From NCBI RefSeq assembly GCF_914767665.1, contig NC_059502.1, positions 43,201,812 to 43,265,811 of the forward strand: a stretch of DNA of 64,000 bases, read 5' to 3'. This stretch comes from Harmonia axyridis. Lineage: Eukaryota; Arthropoda; Insecta; Coleoptera; Coccinellidae. Shown piece after piece: positions 38,301-50,106 of this stretch (within the stretch, counting starts at the first letter, position 1; each line of letters starts with the position of its first letter). Position numbers and translations under genes: made by a program. Below the pieces are notes generated by a model that saw nothing but the letters and a program-made list of their open reading frames with translations, had not been told where the DNA came from and did not search any database.

Positions 38301-41300
38301 TCTTTTTCTATTGATCTGTTCACGTAGATCACGAAAGTTTTTATTTGAGGGGTCTGCGACGAAAAGTTTAGGAGATATAACGATTTTTGTAGAGAGATTG
38401 AATTTTCTCGAATTTTCCTTACCCCGGACCTTAAAAAATTGTAAAAAATTAAAAGTTCCTTCTTGGTGATAATATACCTCTTTTTCTATTGATCTGGTCA
38501 CGTAGATCACGAAAGTTTTTATTTGAGGGGTTTGCAACGAATAGTTTAGGAGATATAAGGATTTTTGTAGAGAGATTGAATTTTTACGGTTTTTTCCAAA
38601 AATTTCGAATTCAAATTCCTCCTGAACTATGGGGACTACGGAAAATCGGTGAGCAGAGTTGGTATTGGCATTTCATGGTTATTCGAATCCCACTCTCGCC
38701 TGACAATATTTGAGTCGAAAAATTTTCTCGAATTTTCTCGAATTTTCTAGAATTTTTCTTACCCCGGACCTTAAAAAATTGTAAAAAATTGAAAGTTCCT
38801 TCTTGGTAATAATATACCTCTTTTTCTATTGATCTGGTCATGTAGATCACGAAAGTTTTTATTTGAGCAGTCCGCGACGAATAGTTTAGGAGATATAACG
38901 ATTTTTATAGAGAGATTGAATTTTCTCGAATTTTCCTTACCCCGGACCTTGAAAAATTGTAAAAAATCAAAAGATCTTTCTTGGTAATAAAATACCTCTT
39001 TTTCTATTGATCTGTTCACGTAGATCACGAAAGTTTTTATTTGAGGGGTCTGCGACGAATAGTTTAGGAGATATAACGATTTTTGTAGAGAGATTGTTTT
39101 TTCTCGAATTTTCCTTACCCCGGACCTTAAAAAATTGTAAAAAATTAAAAGTTCCTTCTTGGTGATAATATACCTCTTTTTCTATTGATCTGTTCACGTA
39201 GTTCACGAAGATCACGAAAGTTTTTATTTGAGGGGTCTGCGACGAATAGTTTAGGAGATATAACGATTTTTGTAGAGAGATTGAATTTTCTCGAATTTTC
39301 CTTACCCCGGACTTTAAAAAATCGTAAAAAATTAAAAGTTCCTTCTTGGTAATAATATACCTCTTTTTCTATTGATCTGGTCACGTAGATCACGAAAGTT
39401 TTTATTTGAGGGGTTTGCAACGAATAGTTTAGGAGATATAAGGATTTTTGTAGAGAGATTGAATTTTTACGGTTTTTTCCAAAAATTTCGAATTCAAATT
39501 TCTCCTAAACTATGGGGACTACGGAAAATCGGTAAGCAGAGTTGGTGTTGGCAGTTCATGGTTATTCGAATCCCACTCTCGCCTGACAATATTTGAGTCG
39601 AAAAATTTTCTCGAATTTTCTCGAATTTTCCTTACCCCGGACCTTAAAAAATTGTTAAAAATTAAAAGTTCCTTCTTGGTAATAATATACCTCTTTTTCT
39701 ATTGATCTGGTCATGTAGATCACGAAAGTTTTTATTTGAGGGGTATGCGACGAATAGTTTAGGAGATATAACGATTTTTGTAGAGAGATTGAATTTTTAC
39801 GGTTTTTTCCAAAAATTTCGAATTCAAATTTCTCCTAAACTATGGGGACTACGGAAAATCGGTAAGCAGAGTTGGTGTTGGCAGTTCATGGTTATTCGAA
39901 TCCCACTCTCGCCTGACAATATTTGAGTCGAAAAATTTTCTCGAATTTTCTCGAATTTTCCTTACCCCGGACCTTAAAAAATTGTTAAAAATTAAAAGTT
40001 CCTTCTTGGTAATAATATACCTCTTTTTCTATTGATCTGGTCATGAAGATCACGAAAGTTTTTATTTGAGGAGTCTGCGACGAATAGTTTAGGAGATATA
40101 ACGATTTTTATAGAGAGATTGAATTTTCTCGAATTTTCCTTACCCCGGACCTTGAAAAATTGTAAAAAATTAAAAGATCTTTCTTGGTAATAAAATACCT
40201 CTTTTTCTATTGATCTGTTCACGTAGATCACGAAAGTTTTTATTTGAGGGGTCTGCGACGAAAAGTTTAGGAGATATAACGATTTTTGTAAAGAGATTGA
40301 ATTTTCTCGAATTTTCCTTACCCCGGACCTTAAAAAATTGTAAAAAATTAAAAGTTCCTTCTTGGTGATAATATACCTCTTTTTCTATTGATGTGTTCAC
40401 GTAGATCACGAAAGTTTTTATATGAGGGGTCTGCGACGAATAGTTTAGGAGATGTAACGATTTTTATAGAGAGATTGAATTTTTACGGTTTTTTCCAAAA
40501 ATTTCGACTTCAAATTTCTCCTAAACTATGATGACTACGGAAAATCGGTGAGCAGAGTTGGTATTGGCAGTTCATGGTTATTCGAATCCCACTCTCACCT
40601 GACAATATTTGAGTCGAAAAATTTTCTCGAATTTTCTCGAATTTTTCTTACCCCGGACCTTAAAAAATTGTAAAAAATTGAAAGTTCCTTCTTGGTAATA
40701 ATATACCTCTTTTTCTATTGATCTGGTCATGTAGATCACGAAAGTTTTCATTTGAGCAATCTGCGACGAATAGTTTAGGAGATATAACGATTTTTATAGA
40801 GAGATTGAATTTTCTCGAATTTTCCTTACCCCGGACCTTGAAAAATTGTAAAAAATCAAAAGATCTTTCTTGGTAATAAAATACCTCTTTTTCTATTGAT
40901 CTGTTCACGTAGATCACGAAAGTTTTTATTTGAGGGGTCTGCGACGAATAGTTTAGGAGATATAACGATTTTTGTAGAGAGATTGAATTTTCTCGAATTT
41001 TCCTTACCCCGGACCTTAAAAAATTGTAAAAAATTAAAAGTTCCTTCTTGGTGATAATATACCTCTTTTTCTATTGATCTGTTCACGTAGATCACGAAAG
41101 TTTTTATATCAGGTGTCTGCGACGAATAGTTTAGGAGATATAACGATTTTTGTAGAGAGATTGATTTTTCTCGAATTTTCCTTACCCCGGACCTTAAAAA
41201 ATTGTAAAAAATTAAAAGTTCCTTCTTGGTGATAATATACCTCTTTTTCTATTGATCTGTTCACGTAGTTCACGAAGATCACGAAAGTTTTTATTTGAGG

Positions 41301-43192
41301 GGTCTGCGACGAATAGTTTAGGAGATATAACGATTTTTGTAGAGAGATTGAATTTTCTCGAATTTTCCTTACCCCGGACCTTGAAAAATTGTAAAAAATT
41401 AAAAGTTCCTTCTTGGTAATAATATACCTCTTTTTCTTTTGATCTGGTCACGTAGATCACGAAAGTTTTTATTTGAGGGGTATGCGACGAATAGTTTAGG
41501 AGATATAACGATTTTTGTAGAGAGATTGAATTTTTACGGTTTTTTCCAAAAATTTCGAATTCAAATTCCTCCTGAACTATGGGGACTACGGAAAATCGGT
41601 GAGCAGAGTTGGTATTGGCAGTTCATGGTTATTCGAATCCCACTCTCGCCTGACAATATATGAGTCGAAAAATTTTCTCGAATTTTCTCGAATTTTTCTT
41701 ACCCCGGACCTTGAAAAATTGTAAAAAATTGAAAGTTCCTTCTTGGTAATAATATACCTCTTTTTCTATTGATCTGGTCATGTAGATCACGAAAGTTTTT
41801 ATTTGAGCAGTCCGCGACGAATAGTTTAGGAGATATAACGATTTTTATAGAGAGATTGAATTTTCTCGAATTTTCCTTACCCCGGACCTTGAAAAATTGT
41901 AAAAAATCAAAAGATCTTTCTTGGTAATAAAATACCTCTTTTTCTATTGATCTGTTCACGTAGATCACGAAAGTTTTTATTTGAGGGGTCTGCGACGAAT
42001 AGTTTAGGAGATATAACGATTTTTGTAGAGAGATTGAGTTTTCTCGAATTTTCCTTACCCCGGACCTTAAAAAATTGTAAAAAATTAAAAGTTCCTTCTT
42101 GGTGATAATATACCTCTTTTTCTATTGATCTGTTCACGTAGTTCACGAAGATCACGAAAGTTTTTATTTGAGGGGTCTGCGACGAATAGTTTAGGAGATA
42201 TAACGATTTTTGTAGAGAGATTGAATTTTCTCGAATTTTCCTTACCCCGGACCTTGAAAAATTGTAAAAAATTAAAAGTTCCTTCTTGGTAATAATATAC
42301 CTCTTTTTCTATTGATCTGGTCACGTAGATCACGAAAGTTTTTATTTGAGGGGTATGCGACGAATAGTTTAGGAGATATAACGATTTTTGTAGAGAGATT
42401 GAATTTTTACGGTTTTTTCCAAAAATTTCGAATTCAAATTTCTCCTGAACTATGGGGACTACGGAAAATCGGTAAGCAGAGTTGGTGTTGACAGTTCATG
42501 GTTATTCGAATCCCACTCTCGCCTGACAATATTTGAGTCGAAAAATTTTCTCGAATTTTCTCGAATTTTCCTTACCCCGGACCTTAAAAAATTGTAAAAA
42601 ATTAAAAGTTCCTTCTTGGTAATAATATACCTCTTTTTCTATTGATCTGGTCACTTAGATCACGAAAGTTTTTACTTGAGGGGTATGCGACGAATAGTTT
42701 AGGAGATATAACGATTTTTGTAGAGAGATTGAATTTTCTCGAATTTTCCTTAACCCGGACCTTGAAAAATTGTAAAAAATTAAAAGATCTTTCTTGGTAA
42801 TAAAATACCTCTTTTTCTATAGATCTGTTCACGTAGATCACGAAAGTTTTTATTTGAGGGGTCTGCGACGAAAAGTTTAGGAGATATAACGATTTTTGTA
42901 GAGAGATTGAATTTTCTCGAATTTTCCTTACCCCCGACCTTAAAAAATTGTAAAAAATTAAAAGTTCCTTCTTGGTGATAATATACCTCTTTTTCTATTG
43001 ATGTGTTCACGTAGATCACGAAAGTTTTTATAAGAGGGGTCTGCGACGAATAGTTTAGGAGATGTAACGATTTTTATAGAGAGATTGAATTTTTACGGTT
43101 TTTTCCAAAAATTTCGACTTCAAATTTCTCCTAAACTATGGGGACTACGGAAAATCGGTGAGCAGAGTTGGTATTGGCAGTTCATGGTTATT

Positions 43193-43254
43193 GTGTTACT
43201 GTTTCTTGAAAATGATGTAACATGTCTTTGAAATAAATACCAATTATTATTATT
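43193..43254 (+). mobile_element. 62-bp insertion in a B2 block, retroelement-tail-like
   Basis: The usual GGTTATTCGAATCCC is split after GGTTATT by 62 bp that contain AATAAA and end in CAATTATTATTATT. A poly(A) signal followed by a short (ATT)n tail, with possible TTATT target duplication, resembles the 3' end of a truncated LINE or SINE. It is too short to classify. Confidence 0.45.
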
Positions 43255-44001
43255 CGAATCCCACTCTCGCCTGACAATATTTGAGTCGAAAAATTTTCTC
43301 GAATTTTCTCGAATTTTTTTTACCCCGGACCTTAAAAAATTGTAAAAAATTGAAAGTTCCTTCTTGGTAATAATATACCTCTTTTTCTATTGATCTGGTC
43401 ATGTAGATCACGAAAGTTTTCATTTGAGCAATCTGCCACGAATAGTTTAGGAGATATAACGATTTTTATAGAGAGATTGAATTTTCTCGAATTTTCCTTA
43501 CCCCGGACCTTGAAAAATTGTAAAAAATCAAAAGATCTTTCTTGGTAATAAAATACCTCTTTTTCTATTGATCTGTTCACGTAGATCACGAAAGTTTTTA
43601 TTTGAGGGGTCTGCGACGAATAGTTTAGGAGATATAACGATTTTTGTAGAGAGATTGAATTTTCTCGAATTTTCCTTACCCCGGACCTTGAAAAATTGTA
43701 AAAAATCAAAAGATCTTTCTTGGTAATAAAATACTCCTTTTTCTATTGATCTGTTCACGTAGATCACGAAAGTTTTTATTTGAGGGGTCTGCGACGAATA
43801 GTTTAGGAGATATAACGATTTTTATAGAGAGATTGAATTTTTAAGGTTTTTTCCAAAAATTTCGACTTCAAATTTCTCCTAAACTATGGGGACTACGGAA
43901 AATCGGTGAGCAGTTGGTATTGGCAGTTCATGGTTATTCGAATCCCACTCTCGCCTGACATTATTCAATCAAAGTTGCAAATTATATTAATTTATACTTA
44001 C

Positions 44002-44203
44002 ATATTTTCACTCATTGTTATTGATTTCAGTGCATTATTGTGAGTGAAGTTCTCTGATAGCCGTTTGAGGAGATTACAAAGTGGTGGGCAAGCAAGTAAG
44101 GCTTGTAATATTGAGTTTATATAACAAAAGTTTCTTTTGTTTCGTAAACCCCTGGGTTTAAAACTGGTTTGGGTCCCATCAATTTTATAGTTCTTGAGAA
44201 ATT
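44002..44203 (-). pseudogene. Usp10: U2 exon 4: Cys-box exon, catalytic Cys kept
   Basis: A 202-bp exon, open, with FKPRGL followed by RNKRNFCYINSILQALLACPP. A Lys-Ser-Asn of the sister copies is Lys-Arg-Asn here. It is the best-preserved Cys-box exon of the three, although its downstream exon is lost. Confidence 0.9.
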
Positions 44204-44401
44204 CTGAAAATTAAAAAATATTACTAACCATGATAGAAACTTGAATTTTCACTGATATTTGTAGGTGAAAACCAAAGCATACCACTTTTCATCAAGTAAA
44301 ATGGGTTCAACTAAGTAAAATAATTATCTACTGTAGATGTAAGCAAATTGTTAGTTGAAAGTAAGATAAATATATAAAAAAAGATATGGTTTTGAACTCA
44401 C

Positions 44402-44809
44402 CTCCTAACATATGAGTGGCTGAATCTATTTTTTTGACTACTTTTGTATGTTTTAAAGATGTTACATGTGAATCATTAATTTTATTGTCTATTTTCTCAT
44501 TCGATATTGTTTTAACATCTTTATCAAATAGACTAGCCCATGATTTTTTCCATACAATTACTGTGGGCTCCTCAATTTTAGATTCATTTTTATTCGAGAT
44601 GCTACTTTAAATTTTTTCAATTGTCCTATTGGAAATTGTATCATTTTTGATTATCTCTGTATTATCTCTTGCAATAATTTCAACTGTTTTTACAGCTCAA
44701 CTGGGGGGAGTTGAAGGTTTCGAATGTTTTCCTGTCATCTCATTCTGGATAATAGGTTTTGTAATTGATAATCCATTGTAATTGATTACAGATTTTCTAC
44801 ACTCATTTT
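44402..44809 (-). pseudogene. Usp10: U2 exon 3: SWASLF exon with two stops
   Basis: 408 bp, same borders as U1. TCA to TGA at residue 81 and GAA to TAA at residue 111 interrupt it. The KSWASLF motif is still present downstream of the stops. Confidence 0.85.
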
Positions 44810-44895
44810 CTGAAAAAGTTGATATTAGTTGATTCATTATTATATTGCATATTCATATTGACCATGAATAATTCTTTTAAGATCTCTATACTTAC

Positions 44896-45015
44896 TTGCA
44901 GAAAATTTTTGTTTAACTCTACAGGGTAATTTGTATTCACTAGAATTGGTAAATAATATATTATTAATAATACCTCTTCTTCTTCTAACTGAGTTAACTC
45001 CAAGAAATGTAGATT
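44896..45015 (-). pseudogene. Usp10: U2 exon 2 with 4-bp deletion
   Basis: It reads NLHFLELTQLEEEEV, then shifts frame because CGGA/GGAC present in U1 is missing. Its length of 120 is incompatible with the phase of exon 3. Confidence 0.75.
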
Positions 45016-45209
45016 CTGAAAAAAAAAATAACAATAGTATAGTTGAAATCATTTTGGAAATTATAATATTTCTGTATATAGTATATCCAAAGTCCCTTGA
45101 AATAGTCTATAAAAACGCTTGGCCAGAGATAATTGCAAAACAGTCATAAACCAGTAAGGCGAAATTTATATCCCTCAGTGGAAGCAGAAGGCTGAATGAT
45201 AATGATGTA

Positions 45210-45321
45210 GAGGGTGATTCACCGCGATGGCTTATTGTTTATGGAAAACTAATAATAATTTTCTGCTGAAAATTTTAACAATTTCAGATTACTACCTACT
45301 TATTTCAAACGGCACACCCAG
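45210..45321. mobile_element. MITE-like element, 112 bp (U2)
   Basis: Same position and ends as 20949-21060, flanked by TA. The first base of the left end is changed (GAGGGTG instead of CAGGGTG). Confidence 0.45.
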
Positions 45322-45977
45322 TATATTATTGCATTATCAGATAGCTTGGTTGATGATAATTTCAGCAATATGGCAAAACTTGAGTATAAGCTGAACAATT
45401 CATAAGTTGAAGAGATTCCTATAGATTACTAATGAAAAGTTTTTTGGAAAAATCTATATTTTTTTATTCATTCAGTCAATTTTACGTAGATATAAAAAGA
45501 GAGGGGTCTCAAGCAAACTCTATACTTGAAGAGTTTTCGAGGAAAAACTTCAACTAAGGAAAACTGCAATTTCTCATTGAATGGAGTAGTCTATGACTTC
45601 CAGAAAACATGAAAAGAAACTAAAAAGTCGAAATTTCTTGAATTGTAATAAATTTTTCGTTAAGAAAGTTGAAAATTCATGAACCAATGAAAAAAAATAA
45701 CTACATAAAATATAACTGATATTTGAAGATATTCGAATAAATGAAAATATCCCTAAGCTAGTATTAAAAAAATTACCTCCATTTCAAACATTTTTCTATT
45801 CAAACATGAAACTTTCCACTAGAAATATCACTTCAACAACTGTTTATAAAGTAACTCTTGAAAGAATGTTCGCTAAACTGAGGTTACTTACAATTTGTCA
45901 ACCCAGCATGGTTGACGAACATAGAATATTTTTCTTCTTCTTAACTATGTACAGGTCGAGCCATATACCTAATATTA

Positions 45978-46113
45978 GGGGCCAGTTGCACCATTTGCCT
46001 AAACATTGATTAAAATTTAAACATTGATTAATTTCTGATTTCTCTTGAGAAATCATAGAGTAATCAACGTTTAAATTTTTAATTAATGTTTAGGCAAATG
46101 GTGCAACTGGCCC
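45978..46113. mobile_element. MITE, 136 bp, PIF/Harbinger-like (U2)
   Basis: Perfect TTA flanks (45975-45977 and 46114-46116) and the same long inverted ends as the U1 copies. It is single here because the 0.7-kb promoter segment is not duplicated in U2. Confidence 0.75.
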
Positions 46114-46367
46114 TTAGTCTATTAGGTAGAATATAGAAGTGCGCGTGCGCCTCATATTAAATTTCAATAATAATATATATAATAATAATAATAATTTTCA
46201 AACAGATAGTTTCTAAACTGTGCTCGAAATAAAAAATTCCAATCCCACAAAATTATCTGTATTTCGTTTCTTCATTTCCAGCTTAATTTTATTGTAATCT
46301 ATGGTCCACAGTTCGCATTGAAAAAGTGTCCAGCGGACAGGATAAATAGATGGCGCTAGTGTAGCTA

Positions 46368-46455
46368 GGGGTATATTTGTATTTTGTGGTTTCTGTAATC
46401 TGCATTCCGTGGTTTCATTTTAAGCGTGGTTATATTCATAGATAAATACAAATGT
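46368..46455. mobile_element. 93-bp inverted-repeat element, truncated (U2)
   Basis: The left end GGGGTATATTTGTATT is intact. The right end stops at AATACAAATG and continues directly with GATAGATGTGG, so 31 bp present in U1 and U3 are missing. Confidence 0.5.
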
Positions 46456-46734
46456 GATAGATGTGGCAAGCTGAAAAATAAATATTAAATTCTGTTGATA
46501 ATTATAACATAGGTAATGAGAAAACCATTGTCTGTTGATATTTCGACATTTCGATCTTTAGTGGAATATAACAATTATGTTAAATTATTATATTTACTTT
46601 AATATTATTTTTGTGTCTCCCGACTAAAGTACAAATTTCCGAAATTATTTTTTGTTCCCGATAATAGGGACATTCGATCTGCCAACCCAAGAAAGCGAAC
46701 ATACTTTTGTTGGCTAGCACATATGCCTACTCAT

Positions 46735-46810
46735 GCGTTTCGTCCCTGGCACACACACCGGACTCATCAGTGTGACTTTGGTATAATTGTGTGTGCCGTG
46801 TCATAGACGC
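46735..46810 (-). ncRNA. Hammerhead ribozyme motif (U2), complete core
   Basis: The same 76-nt layout as in U1: GCGUC, stem I UAUGAC/GUCACA, CUGAUGA, GUCC/GGAC, GAAA, CGC. All core bases are canonical and the base pair next to the cleavage site (U-A) is restored relative to U1. One A-C mismatch lies inside stem I. By eye this copy and U1 are the likeliest to cleave. Confidence 0.85.
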
Positions 46811-46830
46811 TTGGGGAATTTATTATTATC

Positions 46831-46913
46831 GGGAGCCGCCGGGACTCGAACCCGGCACCTTGTCGCATCTCGGTGAGTGAGTCTACCTCTTAACGTCTAG
46901 GCTACCGAATGCT
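46831..46913 (-). mobile_element. tRNA-like head of the hammerhead element (U2)
   Basis: The same sequence as in U1, with intact B box GGTTCGAGTCC and A-box-like TAGCCTAGACG, directly 5' of the hammerhead on the minus strand. Confidence 0.65.
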
Positions 46914-47219
46914 GTGTTTATTGTTGCTATGTGGAGCTTTATGAGAAGCCGCCGAACTTTCATCCTTTTTGAAGTTTTCTATGAAATTTACCTTAGAACA
47001 TAGAATATACTCTAAGAAATTAGCCTTCTAGCTATTCAGTGAATAGTTTTCTATTCAGTGAGTAGTTGATATTTATGAATATTCGTTACTATTCACTGAT
47101 GATGATTAGATAGTTGAGTAATTAATTATTTGTGAAGTTACGAATGAAAGTTTGAATGATCACTTTTCAGGAATAATTGAAAAAAGATATTGAAATTGGA
47201 GATCACATATGTTGAAATT

Positions 47220-48461
47220 GATAGATACAATTGAATTGTTATTATTCATTTCATACTAGAAACTGGTATTCGTCCGAAGAAACATGAATAGAATTGGGAT
47301 TTTATAAATAAAAAAATATAAAATTTGAATATGAGATTCTAACATATGAATTTAGCAATAAAGAGTTCTAATAATGACAATATAAGATTCTACATCCGAA
47401 ATTCAATGCCGTCTTTTTAATCGATTGCAGAGTTCATTCATTTGAAACCTTGCTTTCATATTCCATATGCATTGTCATTTCTAGACATCACTCTATTTCA
47501 TTGGTCAATTATTCATTGTTTGATTCTGAATTTCGAAACGACGAATTTTTCTATTCTTTTAAATCTGAGGTCTAAAAATGTAAAAGAATTGAATAGACTT
47601 GACCAATCCTTATTCAGAAGCAAATTCTAGAGGTTTTAGGCATGTACATTAGTAAATGGTGGAACATCCAAAATGTTACCAAATCGAGGCCTATGCCATT
47701 GAATAGTTGGTATCCCAGACAATCGAAACTATTAGCGTACACCAGATGTAAATTATAAGCACAGACCTTTAACTGTAGTAAGAGAGAAATTCAATATATT
47801 CTGAGTTCTCATGTCTAATATCCAGGATGATAAAATTCAAATAAATCCAATTTGACCTTGGACAGAACTTTTTTTTGAGTAATTATTCAACTAAGTTTTG
47901 ATTTCCAAGTGAATTAGAGGACCAATAGAAGAAAGAAATTTTATAGTAATCAGAGACGAGAATTCTCCAAAAAAATTGTTCTGACCCAGAAAAAAGAATA
48001 ATAGGTTATAAAACGGAAATTAATGAGTGTTTTGTTTTGGGTCATTATAGATATAGGTTAATTCAGAGTTCATGACTGGTATATTTGTGATTTTTGTGAA
48101 ACAAAAAAAAATTACATGATTCGAGTGCATGAGGTACGATCTTCCAAAATATCCTCATTTATCTAGGTTACAGAAGTAGGAGAACGTAGCGCCGCTGAAC
48201 ACAGGGGAAAATTATAAAGTTTGGTCAAGTTTTTTTTTATTACATTGAGCGAAATTCACCTGATTTCATTAGCAAAGAAAAAGGAATAAAGAGTCCAAAG
48301 TCCTGAAATAGCTAATACTGTTAATGGTTTATTGGAATTTTCACGAAGACGACCTTCTTTTCCTTTCTGAGATCGTAGTTCCTGCAAAAATTTAATTCAA
48401 GTTTTAGGAAAAGAAATTTCTTCAAAAAAACAAACAAAATTTCACATTTATACAAAGTTCG
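47220..48461. other. Non-coding segment X of unit U3
   Basis: The equivalent of 17269-18503, with small indels such as an extra CATT near 47514. No gene is seen. Confidence 0.7.
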
Positions 48462-48467
48462 TTTATT
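48462..48467 (-). promoter_or_regulatory. Candidate poly(A) signal of the U3 USP10-like copy
   Basis: AATAAA on the minus strand, about 200 bp past the ancestral stop codon at 48670-48672. The second hexamer present in U1 is mutated here. Confidence 0.4.
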
Positions 48468-48487
48468 AAAATATAATATTCATTTTT

Positions 48488-48488
<1 letters not shown>

Positions 48489-48527
<39 letters not shown>
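48489..48527. repeat. (AT)n microsatellite in the 3' UTR region (U3)
   Basis: About 39 bp of nearly pure AT dinucleotides. The U1 equivalent (18531-18556) is shorter and interrupted by ATAC steps, so the tract has changed length since the units separated. Confidence 0.9.
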
Positions 48528-48528
<1 letters not shown>

Positions 48529-48669
48529 CATTGTATAGTTAATTTATCATATTCTCCCGAAATACAATTCATGGCATTACTCATGAAACAACAGAAAAAT
48601 ATTACAATGTTCAGCATCCTTAAATCTAATCTGTACAAATTAACAACTTTATCAATGAATCTTTACACT

Positions 48670-49626
48670 TCACACCGTATCACTCCTTCGATAAAATAAT
48701 AAATAAGGAACTCTATCTCCTTGACGTTTAAGAACATCTTCTTCCGTAACTCTGTTTATTTTAGGGTCATCAAACCTCAACTATGTATTATACCCCGAAT
48801 GGAAAGTATCTGCTATATAATGCTCATAGCTGGCCTCCTTTCCTACATGGTATACTACAGATATTAATTTATATTGTCTCTCCGCTGAAGTATTCGTCCT
48901 TCCAGATAATATTTTAGAATCAATCTGCAGATTGATGGGAAATTCTATAGTCTTCATTATTTTAGTGCAGCCATTCATTCTGTATTCGAAGCATTTCAAA
49001 TGTAATACTAAAACTACAGGCAACTTCTCTATCATCACTTGCTGCCATGCTTCAACCGTTTCTTTCGTTTTCGATGATGTCAGACCCTCTAGTTTGTTCT
49101 TGGTTGTAAGGCCTTCTAATGCTTCAGCTATGTTATTTGCTTTCTTAATATTTAATGGCAATGTTAGGAATGGTTCAATATTTTCTGAAGTTTCGTCTCC
49201 GGTTTTATGGATTCTTGAACAGAGAAGTCCTCCGAATATATCACTAATCGGTGTCTTGTCCATTTGTATTTCTCTTGTTACATTCCCTTCGTTCCTAGGA
49301 CCAATAACTTTCCAATCATCCACATCTATTTTCACTTCTTTTTTAGCTGTTGAATATTTTCGTCATGGCTTATCAATTTCATTATTCCCATCATTTCATC
49401 ATTGAGTCCATTCAACAGAAGGCCCAAGAATTCTTCGGCGTCTTCTTGTCGGCCTTCAACAAGGAAAGAATCGCTACGTGTTCCGTTTAGCATCGTATAA
49501 AACGATGAGGCCTCAAACGAATTGTCATTGTCTATATTGACGAAAGTTTGCTTCTTGTTCTTCTTTTTTGAACGTGACTTGCGTCTTACATTGGGCAGAT
49601 TATCGAAGTTATTCATAAATTTACAC
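48670..49626 (-). pseudogene. Usp10: U3 exon 5 with 1-bp deletion and Trp-to-stop
   Basis: 957 bp against 958 in U1. GCTGCTTGAATATT in U1 is GCTGTTGAATATT here on the plus strand, so the frame breaks after HDENIQ. The downstream part is still open for 184 codons in the new frame and carries the PVVLVLHLKCFEYR and His-box regions, until the shared TAG. After the TAG, LRFDDPKINRV continues to TGA at 48670-48672. Confidence 0.9.
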
Positions 49627-49706
49627 CTGGATTAGTTGAATAATGAAAATACATATATAAAATTGTTATTCAATCAAAGTTGCAAATTATATTAATTTAT
49701 ACTTAC

Positions 49707-49908
49707 ATATTTTCACTCATTGTTATTGATTTCAGTGCATTATTGTGAGTGAAGTTCTCTGATAGCCGTTTGAGGAGATTACAAAGTGGTGGGCAAGCAA
49801 GTAAGGCTTGTAATATTGAGTTTATATAACAAAAGTTACTTTTGTTTCGTAAACACCTGGATTTAAAACTGGTTTGCGTCCCAGCAATTTAATAGTTCTT
49901 GAGAAATT
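49707..49908 (-). pseudogene. Usp10: U3 exon 4: Cys kept, nonsense codon upstream of it
   Basis: It reads FLKNY, stop, IAGTQTSFKSRCL, RNKSNFCYIN. AAA to TAA at residue 186 and PRGL changed to SRCL are private to this copy. Splice sites are intact. Confidence 0.9.
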
Positions 49909-50106
49909 CTGAAAATTTAAAAATATTACTAACCATGATAGAATCTTGAATTTTCACTGATATCTGTAGGTGAAAACCAAAGCATTCCACTTTTCATCGA
50001 GTGAAATGGGTTCAACTAAGTAAAATAATTATCTACTGTAGATGTAAGCAAATTGTTAGTTGAAAGTAAGATAAATATATAAAAAAAGATATGGTTTTGA
50101 ACTCAC

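Larger units (their letters stand above)
24929..43960. repeat. Satellite B (about 178-bp tandem repeat with interspersed B2 block)
   Basis: The basic monomer, 178 bp, reads GTCCGGGGTAAGGAAAATTC ... TATATCTCCTAAACTATTCG ... AGATCAATAGAAAAAGAGG ... AAGGAAC. A variant carries 9 more bases around GATCTTCGTGAACTACG. At intervals the part after CTCTCTACAAAAATC is followed by a block of about 155 bp (B2) with CCCATAGTTCAGGAGG and AACCATGAACTGCC on the same strand. The first 1.36 kb runs forward and the remaining 17.6 kb runs in reverse. Higher-order periods are 863-873 bp (27.6-30.5 kb), 1194 bp (32.3-34.5 kb) and 1880 bp (33.8-37.7 kb). Short reading frames recur but mostly begin at GTG or TTG and end after about one monomer, so they are not taken as genes. 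Confidence 0.96.
44002..45782 (-). pseudogene. Usp10: USP10-like copy in U2 (3' exon replaced by satellite B)
   Basis: Remaining exons are 45777-45782 (ATGGAG), 44896-45015, 44402-44809 and 44002-44203, with the same splice sites as U1. Lesions: exon 2 lacks 4 bp (120 instead of 124) and shifts frame; exon 3 has TGA at 44697-44699 (shared with U1) and TAA at 44607-44609 (own). Exon 4 is open and keeps the catalytic Cys (TGT at 44124-44126, RNKRNFCYIN). The donor after exon 4 is intact, but 40 bp further on the intron runs into satellite B and no His-box exon exists. The copy is certainly non-functional. Confidence 0.92.
43961..47219 (+). repeat. Unit U2, right part
   Basis: The unit resumes at TTATTCAATCAAAG, equivalent to 19697 in U1. 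U2 therefore lacks the stretch equivalent to about 18.51-19.70 kb, which is the last exon of the USP10-like gene. The rest is colinear with U1, except that the 0.7-kb promoter segment is single and 31 bp at the end of the 93-bp element are missing. Confidence 0.93.

Noticed and set aside
24929..43767. Recurring 74-119 residue reading frames in satellite B
   Set aside because: Same reasoning: 178 bp is not a multiple of three, frames overlap from monomer to monomer, starts are mostly GTG or TTG, and no family is recognised.
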